Positions 1-12,104 of a stretch of 64,000 nucleotides of DNA are shown one piece after another. Below the pieces are notes generated by a model. That model ran no database searches. It saw only the letters and a program-made list of their open reading frames with translations, and was not told the DNA's origin. The translations under genes and the position numbers were made by a program. Location: the NCBI GenBank assembly GCA_950295325.1, contig OX485803.1, positions 39,757,554-39,821,553 of the forward strand. Reading direction: 5' to 3'. Source of the stretch: Polytrichum commune (taxonomy: Eukaryota; Streptophyta; Polytrichopsida; Polytrichales; Polytrichaceae). How positions within the stretch are numbered: the first letter of the stretch is position 1; each line of letters starts with the position of its first letter.

Positions 1-535
1 CACATTATGAGGTCTAGTTTTGATCCGATCATTGTGATTGGCATGTTGTTGGAAAGCTATTGAAATAATGCATCATATGACGGTAGTATTGCACAATTTT
101 GGGTTGTATTGACAAAGGTATGGCAATGATGAGGAATGTGCAAACTGTACTTCGGTGATGTTGATGTAAAGTGCCAACACATAGATTTCGTGAAAGAAAT
201 TTGCACATCTGAAAAGACATTTGAAAAGACATTTATTTAACATATGTGGCCAAAACATCTAACGTGTGTATTCATGAAGTGGCATCGTTGTGATGACAAT
301 GGCGTCCAATTTCTCATCTTATTGAATCCGCGACCCGATAATACGACAGTTTTGCATACGTGTCATATTAAAGAGGTGGGACTGCAGTGCATGAAGTGGC
401 AATATTTTAAGCACTGAGAGTGTGAAGAAACTTTCTCTTGGTGGAAAGACAAACTGCCAGTGTATTGAGTGTGGTGGTGGAATTGGCTTCAAGTTCCGTT
501 CGATCGAACTCCCAACCACGACTACTAAGTTGTTA
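1..535. other. Intergenic, no gene recognised
   Basis: AT-rich DNA with only short frames. A small local duplication of 'gaaaagacattt' lies near 210-235. No other structure seen. Confidence 0.5.
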
Positions 536-1060
536 GGGTCATTTTACACTTAGAGGCCGGGCCAATTCGTTGTGTAAGAGGCTTGAAATCTTTACTTGTG
601 ATTGGCTAAAAGGCTGAAATCGGCCCCAACCCCTTTACACCTAGAGGCCAGGCCGATTTGGTGGTATAAAATTTTTGATAAAAAAATGCATGGTCTGACA
701 TGGTCCGAGCTCGTCGAACTGCGTGCATTCAAAATGGAGTGCCAATTCTTGGCCTCGGGACCAATGTCAGATTTCAATTAAAAAAACCATTTTTAATCAA
801 ATATGATTTCTTCAGCAAACCAGATCCGTTGGATTATGTGAAAATTTGAACGACTCTATGCTAGATTATGCTAGATTTATTGAACTGACATGGTTTCTTG
901 GCTCTTAGACTTTTACATATGAGAAAATTGTCCCCCGTTATAATCTTATTGTAATGTGTAGTTGAAGTCGGCCTCCAACCCAAAAAGGCCTGAAATTTCA
1001 TGCAATCGGCCTCAAGGGGAATTGGCCCAGCCTCTAGGAGACCGGCCGGCCCAAGCACTT
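536..1060 (-). mobile_element. TIR element, diverged copy (inverted relative to 17480-17947)
   Basis: This stretch is a diverged reverse-complement copy of 17480-17947. Both share an end with 'TTTACACcTAGAGGCC', an internal 'CTACACATTATAATAAGATT'-like block and 'CCAACCCCTTTACACCTAG'. No coding capacity. It is read as a non-autonomous DNA transposon. Its right end (about 1030-1060) is more eroded than its left, so boundaries are approximate. Confidence 0.7.
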
Positions 1061-1803
1061 CACCTTTTCATTCAATCATGGGTAGATGCCATCTGAGTGG
1101 AGGTTCAATCATCGTTGAAAAAGAGCACGCGATAATGGGAAGAGAATATTTTAATAATCTACAAATTTAAGGCTCCAAAAGTTCTCCGGATGATTTCCTA
1201 GATGTGAAGCTCTTTGCCCCGTTCATCATTGGTAGCCGGTCAACAAATGGAAATTATTATTGAGGTGGGTTTATACACAAACACCAACATGTAAGTTGGT
1301 AACGTTCATTTCAACCAACCACCCTATCACAAGTTTGATGAGCTCGGTGCATACAACTTTATAGCTTGTCGTGGCCCAATAAAATAAAATACAATGAAAG
1401 TAACATCCGCATCCGGATACTGACATGAATATGAGCCTGTTAGCCATATGTTGATCACGGTTAATCATGATGTGACATAGGGTGTTATGTCTCCTTTGGG
1501 AGGTGGTCTCTGGTAGTAGAGTAGCTGTCCCAAGTTCATTGGTGGGGGGGGGGGGGGGGGGGAGGTGTTTGTTTGTTATTTTCTTTTGTTAAGGACTAGA
1601 TATGTGAGATATTTCATGGCGTTTTGGTGTGTGTTTTGCATGAGGGTTTTAATACTTGATTTTGGGATGTGTAGGTTGGTGAGTTTTCTAATGGAGTGTT
1701 CATGTATGGCTCCTCTCACCCTAGCTATGATGATAATGAGGGGGTTTATTTTTCATCCTAAAATGTTTCATCCATGGCCCAACATAGACAACATTGTTGA
1801 CAA
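1061..1803. other. Intergenic with a 19-G run
   Basis: No gene recognised. An uninterrupted G run occupies 1544-1562. A short open frame at 1565-1822 begins right after it and runs into the next G-tract; it resembles no known protein. Confidence 0.5.
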
Positions 1804-2146
1804 CTCGGGGGGGGGGGGGTAGTGTGTTAAAAAGTTAAGGATATAGGTGCGAACAACCAATATTTTATAGGGGGGTATTACTTTCAATTCTCTTCTTTTT
1901 TTCACATGCTATCATTATGTAAATTTCTACTTTGGGTTAATAGAAAAATGGCTTGCATTACTTATAATTCCAAATGACCTATTATTCCATACCCCATAGT
2001 ACTTTAAAGATGTCCAGTGCCATTTTTGATACCCTATATTATTCTTAAGTCCATTTATAATTTTTAGCCCTCATGTTTTTAAAATACCCTATCATTTGTT
2101 CGCACGTATATTGCTACTCCAACCAATGACTACCCCCCCCCCCCAG
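1804..2146. mobile_element. G-run-ended MITE, copy 1
   Basis: About 340 bp that starts CTC plus a 13-G run and ends with a 12-C run plus AG. Just inside is a 16-bp near-perfect inverted pair, ATATAGGTGCGAACAA (1841-1856) and TTGTTCGCACGTATAT (2096-2111). The direct repeat GTTGACAA flanks it at 1796-1803 and 2147-2154, an 8-bp target-site duplication. A second copy with few differences is at 20531-20866. No open frame. TSD length fits Mutator-like or hAT families. Confidence 0.8.
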
Positions 2147-3388
2147 GTTGACAAGCATTATTTTTGAAGCACTGAGTAGCTACCCACCTATGGGGTGAGC
2201 AACCCGCAATGGTTTGTATCAACCCCTAAATGTCCGAGCAATAATTTTATAACAATTTTAGAAAGTTGGGGATGATAGGAATAGCATCACATTCATACGG
2301 TTGTAATGTTCAAAAAACTTCAAGAGCTTCATACATCTAGTTTATAAGAATTGACTTCAAAAATTTGTTAGTTAATGACAAAGTAGAATCTATGATTCAC
2401 ATTTTCTCAAAGCTATAACTTATCACAACCCTATATGCTTTCTCCATGCTTTCAAGTTATGGGAGTCCTCCAAACATAACAAATCATATGGGGAGGAGCT
2501 CGAGGGAAGTTATAACAAAACCTTACAAGTCTAACAAGAACTCAACAAAGAGGAAGAACTCAATCGAGAATTAAAGATGCCAATCCTTCTTCCTTTTATT
2601 AAAAAACATGGCTTATGGTAGATTAAAGAAGTTCCTCCCATACATGCTCCAAAAAATTTCTCAATCCACTCAAGCTAACCCTCTTATTGATGATCTCAAA
2701 GTCCAAAAACACATGAGGTAGGAAATGGTCTCTCTTGGCATTTAGACTTGGTTCACTCCTAAATGTGGGATCGTATTTTTGTGTGGTCAACAACTAAAAG
2801 TGTTTGATGTTATCAATAAAATTGACATGAATAAAACTCTTTATATTTTATAAGAGTAGCTATGTATGATCTATCTATCTATCCTAAAGAAAATCATATT
2901 TATTTTGGATTTACTGCATCTTGAACCATAGACTTGCAATTGAAATTGGATGGTGGTTGATTATCCCTATCCCTAGAGATAACACACTATACCACTTTTG
3001 CTAATAATGCAGTTGAAAACAAGGCACACCTTGTGTTGGAGTGTCCCCTTCACATACAACCCCATGAAAGATAAGTTTTCATCACTATTTTAGAATGTAG
3101 TAGTAGGAAGCCTCAAGCCTCTTTCAATTGGATCATCAAATTGACATAAGTCTCTATGTCACGAAGGCTACCGTAGTCCGCCATCTAGGAATTAGCAGCT
3201 TTCAAACCACCCTAATGTGCATTTAGTCTCATTAGTCTTTTGGCTTCGCAAACTCTAAAAACATTTTCATTGCATTGGAATCAATATAAAGTCATGACCT
3301 TGTTGCAAAGTAATTTGTAAAATCTACAAATCAACTCTAAAATTTAATATTTGTTTTTCACAACATGTCCGTCATGACAAATTACATG
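2147..3388. other. Intergenic, nothing recognised
   Basis: Low-complexity AT-rich DNA with frequent stops in all frames. I see no RNA gene, repeat or coding remnant I can name. Confidence 0.5.
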
Positions 3389-3611
3389 CTACAATAAATA
3401 TGATATTTAGTGGCACTTGTTATTTGGAATTGAACATTCCTATATTTTTACTATTAATGTACTTTTCAACCAAGTAAAGATGTTAATGTTCTATATTGTC
3501 CAAACAACCAATTTGACCTTTGTTGGTTAAGAAAATAAGATGTATAATAAACAATTGTAGGGTTACATAGTTCCAAATAGTAAGTGACACTTAATATCAT
3601 ATTTAGTGTAG
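3389..3611. mobile_element. Short MITE with palindromic ends
   Basis: Left end 3389-3416 and right end 3584-3611 are inverted copies with a few mismatches, each of the form CTACA(c)TAAATAT-n-ATATTTAGTG-YCAC. Each end is itself close to a palindrome. Same family as the elements at 23909-24283, 28062-28470 and 32536-33094. Non-coding. Confidence 0.7.
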
Positions 3612-3894
3612 TGATATCCAAAGTAGAGAATCAAACATTTAAAAAAAGTCTGAGCTGATTGCATGATTGGAGGCTTTGGTCCCCATTATGTTGTGAGCTT
3701 TATCTTTTTAATGTTCATTTTATGAGCTTCCACACAAGGATTTAAAATCTAAGTTTTTTGTAATTTGTAAAGGTCCGAAGTTCATTGGATAAAAACACAC
3801 ACACAATGAATTTCATTTCATTGATGTTGGACTCAAGTGCAAATGAATGAACCTATTAAGATTTGGTTACATGGCTTAAATTGATATCTCTATT

Positions 3895-4340
3895 TGAGTG
3901 GTACGTGATTAGATGTGGATCTAAGAATGGACACCAAAAAGATGTGTTTGATAGAGATTGGACTCTATGTTCAACATTTGTTGGCCATTTGATACGTGCA
4001 AGTCAACATAATTTGGGCGGGGTCAATATGGTTGCATGGTTGTCACCTTCGGAAATTCATGTAAATTCAAATTGGGCTCCAATCTAAGGGCCACTTCACA
4101 CACAAGACTGAGAGCCCATGACCATTACACTTCAAGCACTCTCATTGGTGGAAAAGGCGGAGCTAGTCCAAGTTCACTTCACACTATGCTTGAGGGACCA
4201 ACAGAGCATGCAAATGCAAGATGGATGTAAAGTCTACATGGATTCCTACATGGCATCGAATGGATCATGTTTCAAGGTCACTTGAACTATTTACAAAATC
4301 CACCTCTTGGAGGTAGACCTAACACAAACCCAAGAGACCA
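3895..4340 (+). repeat. Dispersed repeat family, copy a
   Basis: Contains the recurring blocks 'GTGGATCTAAGAATGGACAC' and 'GCTTGAGGGACCAA' plus 'CACCTCTTGGAGGTAGACC'. The second half (about 4090-4340) is mirrored as a reverse complement at 14437-14690. Related blocks occur at 31440-31740, 40900-41180, 42170-42430, 46213-46440 and 55005-55345. Short open frames here are by-products of the repeat; no protein is recognised. Confidence 0.65.
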
Positions 4341-5082
4341 TGGCACTCTGAACGTTCACAACTGTTGATTTACTTTATTTTTATCATGTGTGAGGACTTG
4401 CATGAATAGAAATTCATTGAAATAGCATTTGGTTGAGGGCCCGGTCACATATGACTTCACACTACACTTGAGGGTCCATGACCACACTACATGATTTTGG
4501 GGGTGCCTTGGGATGGCCTTTGGACACTTTCTTTTGGGCTCTCACAATGTCATTGTCACAACTCTTGGCTTGTGTGTGAAGTGGCGCTTATATTATGTTA
4601 TGAAATTAATACATTTTAAGCCTATAGGATCTAATTCATGTACCATTAGTGAATGATGTCTATAAAATCTTATGTGCAACTTTTGATATTTGAATAGTAA
4701 CATGTGGACATGGTTGTCATGATTCAATTACATTTGACTAGTGAAAGAGGTTGATTGGTTGCAAACTTACACTAAAAACTTGAGAAATTGTCATACAATA
4801 CATAGATGAAATTGATTTCATTTTGAACATCCTCACCCACCCTTCCAAAAAAATTCATTGGATACAAAAAAATAAGTATATGAGACATTAAGGCAGGCCT
4901 CCTAAAATGTGGAATTGTATTTGTAGATGCCACATTTAGATAATATAAGGTTTCCTAGACGCTGAAAATAAGAAGTGAATGTTTTGTTCGGAAACGTTGC
5001 GCAGACGTGTCAGTGGAGGTGTACTCTGTTATGACACTACCGTCAATGACTAGGTCTCCGTAGAGTTGTAGACCCAACCTCG
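4341..5082. other. Intergenic, nothing recognised
   Basis: Apart from a further 'CACACTACACTTGAGGGTCC' block near 4460-4480 related to the dispersed repeat, no feature is visible. Confidence 0.45.
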
Positions 5083-5501
5083 TTGACGACGACGCCTAGT
5101 TGTCAAGGACACCCAGTTGTCGAGGACGCCTCGTCATTAAGGACACCTAGTGACATCATTATTGAACGACATCAACAAGAACTCTTCTATGCTTACAAGA
5201 GGGAACCTGGCTCCAAGCTCCTCATTGATAAGCATGATCATACAAGTTTCTTCAATATGGGATGGGATGATCTGAAGGGACGCTTTGAGCATTTGCGAAT
5301 GTTTTGCGCTGGATTGGCAAATGCTTTCGCCAACACAACAAGCGTTGAGTCAAATTTTAGCATTCTGTAATGGGAAAAAGATGACTTCCGAAAGTCAATG
5401 ATGACCTTGACATTGGAGGGCGTCTTTCAGGCCAAGCAACGCGGTGTTGTGATGGGAATTCCTCTTCCAACTGGGTTCAATGATGGCGTTGGGGCCCAAT
5501 A
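5083..5501 (+). pseudogene. hAT-like transposase C-terminal fragment
   Basis: A frame of about 95 codons followed by one in-frame TAA and about 40 more codons. Its end reads NTTSVESNFSIL, stop, WEKDDFRKSMMTLTLEGVFQ. The pattern resembles the C-terminal dimerisation region of hAT-superfamily transposases (SxE(R/S)xFS...). No upstream transposase domains are found, so it is a truncated remnant. The family call rests on this short motif only. Confidence 0.4.
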
Positions 5502-5508
5502 GAACGAG

Positions 5509-7734
5509 CAACTAACACTTTTACAACTTACATTATGAAATTTGATTAAATTCAAGACAATTTTCCACTTTTTATATATTGCCAATTTTGAAGATTTTTT
5601 GAATGCCGAATTTAAGCTAAAAGCAGTAAAATTGGCGTTTGTCATATCTTAGGAGGCATGCATTAAGGGTTAAAGTGCTTTTAGTTTAATCTTGAATATA
5701 TTGGATAGCATTGAAAAATTCACATGAATAATATTCCAATGACCTTTGAATAAGGTTAATTTACTACAACAACACCATAATTTTCTCTTTAGGCCAAAAT
5801 TATCCACACCATTGCAAATGTGATGAGGTTGTGATATAAATTCATGAACAAAATATTACGTGTATTCATCACAAATCCATGAGAGAGAGAGTGATGATAA
5901 GAAATACCTTACCATGAGTTTGTGATGAGAAGGTTGTTGCCAATACATTATTGATGATCACACGTGAGGTCATACATAACATCTTTCAACCCAAGCCAAG
6001 AGTTTTCTATCTAAATTGTAACCCAAACTATCATGTCAACAATGTTCGTCATTTCTGACACCCATGTCAGTGAAGTGATCTTAATACCTAGGCTTAAAAG
6101 TTCATTTGTTTTTGTCATACTTGGAAGTTACAAATAGTTGCAAAATTTGGAGTCTATTTCTTGAGATTACTTCAATTTGGGAAACTTAAGTCTTGAGAAA
6201 ACAATAAAAAAGGCTAAATGTAATAAGTGTATCCAAGTTTGTGATACTACTAAGTGAACCATAGTAGCATCATGTAAGACAATATAAAAAACCTCAAAAA
6301 ATCCTTCACCCAACATCAACCTCTACATTCTCACCCAAAGAAACTAGCAAAACCCAAGACATTTAATACAAACTTGACATACACAATTAAAACATGAAAA
6401 CCCATGAGAACATGAGTTTAGTTTTGAGTTATATGTATAGCCAACACTTTGAAACTCTGTAATTTGATCATATGGTATCCAAATAGTACATGTTAGAATG
6501 TGTTGGAATCCCCTTACAGTTGCTAACAATGCTCGATCAAAATGTAGACATTCTAATATTAAGGATTATGCTCAATATCCTTAAAAACATGTTTACCTTA
6601 TAAGTGTGTCTACCGTGCTTCGCAATTGACTACTTCATGATCAACACATTCTCAAAAACTTGGCAGTGTCCTTTAGTGGAGCACGAATACAATCACAATT
6701 GAACCTAATACTTCACCAAGAAATTGTAAGGATTGATGGTTCACCTAGAACGCCGAAATTGGGACATAGTGTGACCCAATTAAATTGCGAAATTGATTTT
6801 TCCCTTCCAAATAGCATGATGACACTAGACATATTTTTAATCCGTTCATTATATATCACGCTTACATAAGATAAGGAGGGTCACACAAAAAAGAGGATTT
6901 TACTATGTATACAATCTACTTCCATTTTTCATGGAGAAAGTTATTGACATAACATTACGAAGTACGATGGTCTTTCTAAAGCAAGAGTTTGCGATTAATA
7001 AAAACTTGATATTTTACAGTTGGTTGTCAAATTGTTCACAATACACAATGTGAGTGTTCTCCATAAATGGAGTATCCCCGAATTACAGAAGAAATTATGC
7101 TCATTTGATACTTGGTCCCACATAACACAACCAAGGAGTTGTGTAATGTTGTGGAAGACACTTTCATCCTTATAATGTAATCAATAATAATATGACCTTA
7201 CAACATACATGAGTCTATTGTGAAATAACTCTCTAAACTATAGGACTTCCTTTTGTACATCTACCTCTACTTTAAATTCTCAGTAGCTAGAGAAATAGAG
7301 CACATAGTCTCATCTCCTTTGTAGACATGTCATTTTGACATCTATTCTTGGAGCTGCGCCAAATCACATACTACTTGACAAACTAAGGCGTCCTAATAAG
7401 AAAAGTAACAAGGTTTGTCTACTTTACGCATAGCGCCCAAAACCAACATCAAGTTGCGTAATCTATATTTAGAGTCTTCAAATATGTGACGGTGGTACAT
7501 GATGTTGGTTTTGGGGGTGCCTACCTTATTGTATATGTAATACACAAGCCTTGGCGGCTCGGGGTTCGTGGTGTAAACTCATCTATTGTGGACAACAAGG
7601 TTCTAATAATAATAAGTCCCCTATAGGTTGAGGGCTAGATTTTTCTACTAGAATTTGTCTAGGCCGATTCGAAGTCTTCGATACTATTTCGGTGTCAAAT
7701 CATCAGAATACCCATTTTCATGCTATATAATAGT
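5509..7734. other. Intergenic, nothing convincing
   Basis: AT-rich, with only short frames. About 7340-7420 resembles one block of the dispersed repeat family (compare 42330-42410). A short GA run lies near 5880-5892. Confidence 0.45.
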
Positions 7735-8924
7735 TCATTGCGTTTTCACCTTCCCAATAGATGAGTTTACATAGACATCATGAACCTCTAGCCGGTCTTG
7801 GTATATGAACTCTTTGTGTATCTTGTACCTCCCACGAGGATAAATTTCATCGGTGATGTGGACATGGAGGTATAAAGTCCTAGTGGGATACATAAGTTTA
7901 TAATTCAATACATAGGGCATTGATGTTTTGCAAGCACTTCCCTTGGGCTCTAAAATAAGCCCCTCAAGCCTTGATAGCAAACAATTGCACATCACAAGTT
8001 AAGTTGCCGTTCTAAGATCACATCCCTTTGCACACAAATTTATGAGGTGATGTTTGTTCAAGACCTTGTGAGAATGGTTGGTCTAATATCCTTTTCCAAG
8101 TACATGCATATGTACTAATGTTTCATTAATTCCCTTGTTGGCATCAGTGGGGTCTTGAATGAGCAATTTTGTCTTAAAGCACTCTTCTCCTAGGAATTCA
8201 AACTTGCGATTAGGATGAAGCCATTAATGAATCTAAGATGTAACCGGTCTCATCATAGTTTTTGAAAATCATATTATAACTTAATGTCTTGTTAAAAGTG
8301 ATTGTTCTCTTTCTTCTTACATGATGATATAGTTTCTTCCATCCGTTGTGTTAACTATTGATTTTAGAAGCACGTAGTCCAATTTCTTAGATCATATAGG
8401 TGTATGACTAAATAACAAATTGTATTAGGCGTGTCTATAATAGTTTTTTGAAATAATTCGGCCATATGGTGAGGAACAACGTCATCTCTTTTCCATGGAC
8501 CCTTGTCTTTTGGGGGTGTATTGGCATCATAGAGGAGACACTTGTCAAGCTTTGAAGGTCGTGGAATATTGCTCAACATTGCAAATGCTTCAACGGCTGG
8601 AAGAAGATGTACCATATGAACAATTGTTGTTTGGTGTGTAAGCCTTTCCATTCAATGAGATTTGGATATTAGACCCTTTCACAATCTGACCATTATTTGG
8701 GCTTCATGATTGTATAGGACTTGGTGTATCCACTTCACCAACATGGAAAGGTATTTTGAATGTTTGTTGAGTGACCTAGGAAACACGTAGATGCATACAT
8801 GTTTATCATGAGAAGGATTGACCATCAAGAAAATCCTCATGAAACAAACAAAAGCGCACTCACCACATTCAACTATATGCATGCCGGCTACTGCATTTAA
8901 GTCAACCCTATTTCTTTGTGACAA
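7735..8924 (-). pseudogene. Unrecognised decayed coding-like stretch
   Basis: Three minus-strand open segments (8924-8679, 8651-8364, 7995-7735), the first two in one frame and separated by two stops. They have a more protein-like composition than surrounding frames, for example a segment with KDKGPWKRDDVVPHHMAELF and one with GRYKIHKEFIYQDRLEVHDV. I recognise no family. It could be a decayed transposon gene or chance. Confidence 0.2.
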
Positions 8925-11792
8925 AATATACCATTTAGCAAAATCTGATTTTGAAATAGATTGATTCTATTGTTTTCTCATGGATGAAATCACCATAAGC
9001 ATTCCCAAAATCACACAAATTGGATATAATTGTCACTTTAAGATGAATTTGTCCATATTGGGATGGAAATGCGTGATTTCATGTATATGTGGTTACATCG
9101 CTCCAATGAATGTCATCATTTTGATTTCTTTGAAATTTGAAAAACAAACATGATGGTCTTAGTCAAGTGAGATATTGGTGGATAGAAGAAGAAATTCTAA
9201 AGGCGAATGAATTTCTTAAATGCCATGAAGCCCAAGTACAACCCCTTTATTAGCCACAACATTTTTGACAAATTTCTTGCATAGGAAATGTATAGATTTC
9301 ACCCACCAAGTAATTTGTGAGTGGCTAGAGGGTATTCCGGTTGGGAAGAAGACTTTTGGTGTACATAGGGCAATCTATACACTTGCATAGACTTCTAGGG
9401 ATCTTTGATGTATGCACCTTGTTGCGTACTTTACCCTACACGCGTGTATCGCCAAATTAAGATAACATCAACCTAATTGTATGCAAAAGAACTACACCAA
9501 ATATTGTAATTGGAGTTATTATTTTTTATGTCATTGTGGTAATTTATAAACAAGGTTATAAGTGGGTGCGAGCATGGTAAAGTGGACCCAAATAGCGCTA
9601 TGGTATACTAAAACCATCATTTTTTTGGTCAAAGGTCTAAAAGTAGTAGCGAAGTGTTGTTTAAATTGTATTTTTTTAATGATGACCTCTATTTTTGTGT
9701 TAAATATTCAAATGTAGAATGTCAAGTGGATTTCTTCAAAACTTATCATTAAAAGTAAATGCAAATGCTTGAATTTGGTTTTGGATGTAGATTTCATACC
9801 TTATATATTTGAAGTTGGATTTTTTTTTCATATTCCTTGATTATTATCCATTTGAAGGCAACATCACAAAAATTTGTAGAAAATCATCAATTTAGTGTAA
9901 TTATATCATATCATATTATATTTTAATGTAATTTTAGTTGGTAGAGCAGGCGTGGAGCCCCAATGAAGAGAGTGAATTATTGTACATAAGTTTATCTCTT
10001 ATCCATCCAACATAAAAACCATGAAATAGTTTACAATCCAAGTGTAGCATTCTCTTAATTTATTTAACGTCAGAATTTGCTTTAAAGACCCCGAATCAAT
10101 CTAGTTCAAGATGAGTTGACCACAAACCTATGGGGTGAGGTAAGGGGTCCAAGTTCTATGTAGGATGAGTTTGACATACAATTGTATAATATAATCCCCT
10201 CTCTCTCTAGCCCCAACTTAAAGAGCAAGACATCTACGTTGTCTCAAATGGAAAAAAACAACAATGACTTTCAATAATTTTTAATTTTTAATTTTTTCCT
10301 CTTTAGTCATTATGTCAACTTTTTGCCTTATTTCCAACCCATTTGTTTGTCAATAACCAATCAAGAGATATTGATGCTACACATTGATTCAATTGTAGTT
10401 TTGGGAGGAGAGCCCTATGTTTGATACAAAAGTGAAGTCGTGTTCACATTGCATGTGGGATATGGAAACTTGAGATCAAGCCCCAATAGACTTCTTTCAT
10501 GTTAACCATATTTATCAGGAGGATGAGATTGAGTCACAAGATGGAACTCCTTCTTTGCTTATTATGTACACTTAATTACCCATAAGCATCCATACAATCT
10601 TGCTTAAATTTTGGTGTTTGTTTTATGTTTAGAAAATGGTGAAAGATAAACAAAGATTGAATTCTGACAAAACATGGCTACATTTTCCATGATAATTTGA
10701 CATATATGTTTAGGATCGGCTTGTGTCATATTGGCTTTCAATATATTGGAGTAAACCCACTAAAGATGTTTTCGCCATTTTCAATCTCAAGAGAATTATG
10801 TCACCTTTTCATTTGGTCTAATTCCCATGACCAAATCATTAAAAAAAATGATATGATTTACTCTTGGTCATGATTCACAGGGGGGAGTCACTTCCTGTGA
10901 GATTAAGAATACATGTGCGATGACATAATATACTTGGGGGGGGGGGGTATTTACCTACTATAATGGATTATATGGCACGCTAAATTTTAAAATAATGGTT
11001 AAATGTGTTGGTTATTGGCATCCTTTGTATAAATTGTTGAATGATTGATTTAGTGGTACCCTGTATGACTTGTATGTAAAGAAATTCCCGATTGCTTGAA
11101 GTTCTTAGAGTCTATGATTAATTATAAGTCTTGCAAGAAGCACATGTCCAAAACAAGGAAAGCAAGCAAACTATAGGGTTCAAGGTTTATGGTTTGAAAT
11201 CACATACAAGCCCGGTGCAAAGCAACATAGTAGTTTATTAATAACAACAATGAACTACATGTACATGTACATGTCATAAACAAAAGAAGACAAGAATGAA
11301 ACTTTCATGTTCATCAACACAATTTAAGGGGTTTCAAAATTATATCATAGTCCTAGGGGTGCACCTTTCATTCAAAGCCAAGAACCATGTGCATTCTGTG
11401 AGGCCAAACCACCCACCCTTATGCGTCCTAGTCCGGGTGAGTGCATGGGGATCACATTCATGCTAACCTAGCTAAATCATCCCAATATCATTAACTTCCA
11501 TTGCGTCTCACATCAATGGTTGGCACCCCAATTTATTCCACAACAAGATTACAAGTGTTAAGAAACACTCTTCCCTATTATGGCACTATTAGCGTACTCA
11601 ATTACAATTCCACACAACTCAACCACAAGTCCACCCCCTAATGCCACCTTCTAATGCCTTGTGTTCACCTAACTTGCTAATGAGCTAATTACCTAAATTA
11701 ATATTATGTAATACCCTAATTTACTAACTATAACATAAGCTAGTGGAACACTAGTAGTTCCCTCCCCCTTCTCCACTTTGATCTCACCCCTT
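8925..11792. other. Intergenic with an 11-G run
   Basis: No gene seen. A G run at 10936-10946 is followed by 'TATTTACC', resembling another G-run-ended element whose partner end I could not place. 'ACATGTACATGTACATG' lies near 11257-11275. 'GCGTCCTAGTCCgGGTGAG' near 11424 recurs near 63233. Confidence 0.45.
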
Positions 11793-12104
11793 GGCCTGCT
11801 ACCTTCAATTCCACATCAGCCTAGCTACTTGCCTCGAACCAAATTCCAGGCCTTCAGCCAGCCTTCAATCCCACATCAGTCTAGCTAGTTGCCTTGAACC
11901 AGACCAGGCCTTCGGCCAACCTTCAATCCCACATCAGTCTAGCTAGTTGCCTCGAACCAGATTCCAGGCCTTCAGCCAGCCTTCAATCCCACCTCAGTCT
12001 AGCTAGTTGCCTCGAACCAGATTCCAGGCCTTCGGCTAGCCTTCAATCCCACCTCAGTCTAGCTAGTTGCCTCGAACTAGATTCTAGGCCTTCGGCCACC
12101 ACCT
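11793..12104. repeat. 60-bp minisatellite, about five units
   Basis: Tandem units containing 'CCTTCAATCCCACaTCAGTC', 'TAGCTAGTTGCCTCGAACC' and 'CCAGGCCTTCaGCCAGC'. The 60-bp period is a multiple of three, so a frame across it stays open (LEPDSRPSASLQSHLSLASC repeated), but flanking sequence gives no reason to call it a gene. A purine-rich GAGAGG tract follows at about 12113-12155. Confidence 0.85.

Noticed and set aside
3863-4087. Frame sharing GSKNGHQKD with 46213-46437
   Set aside because: Similarity is due to a dispersed DNA repeat; both frames are broken differently.
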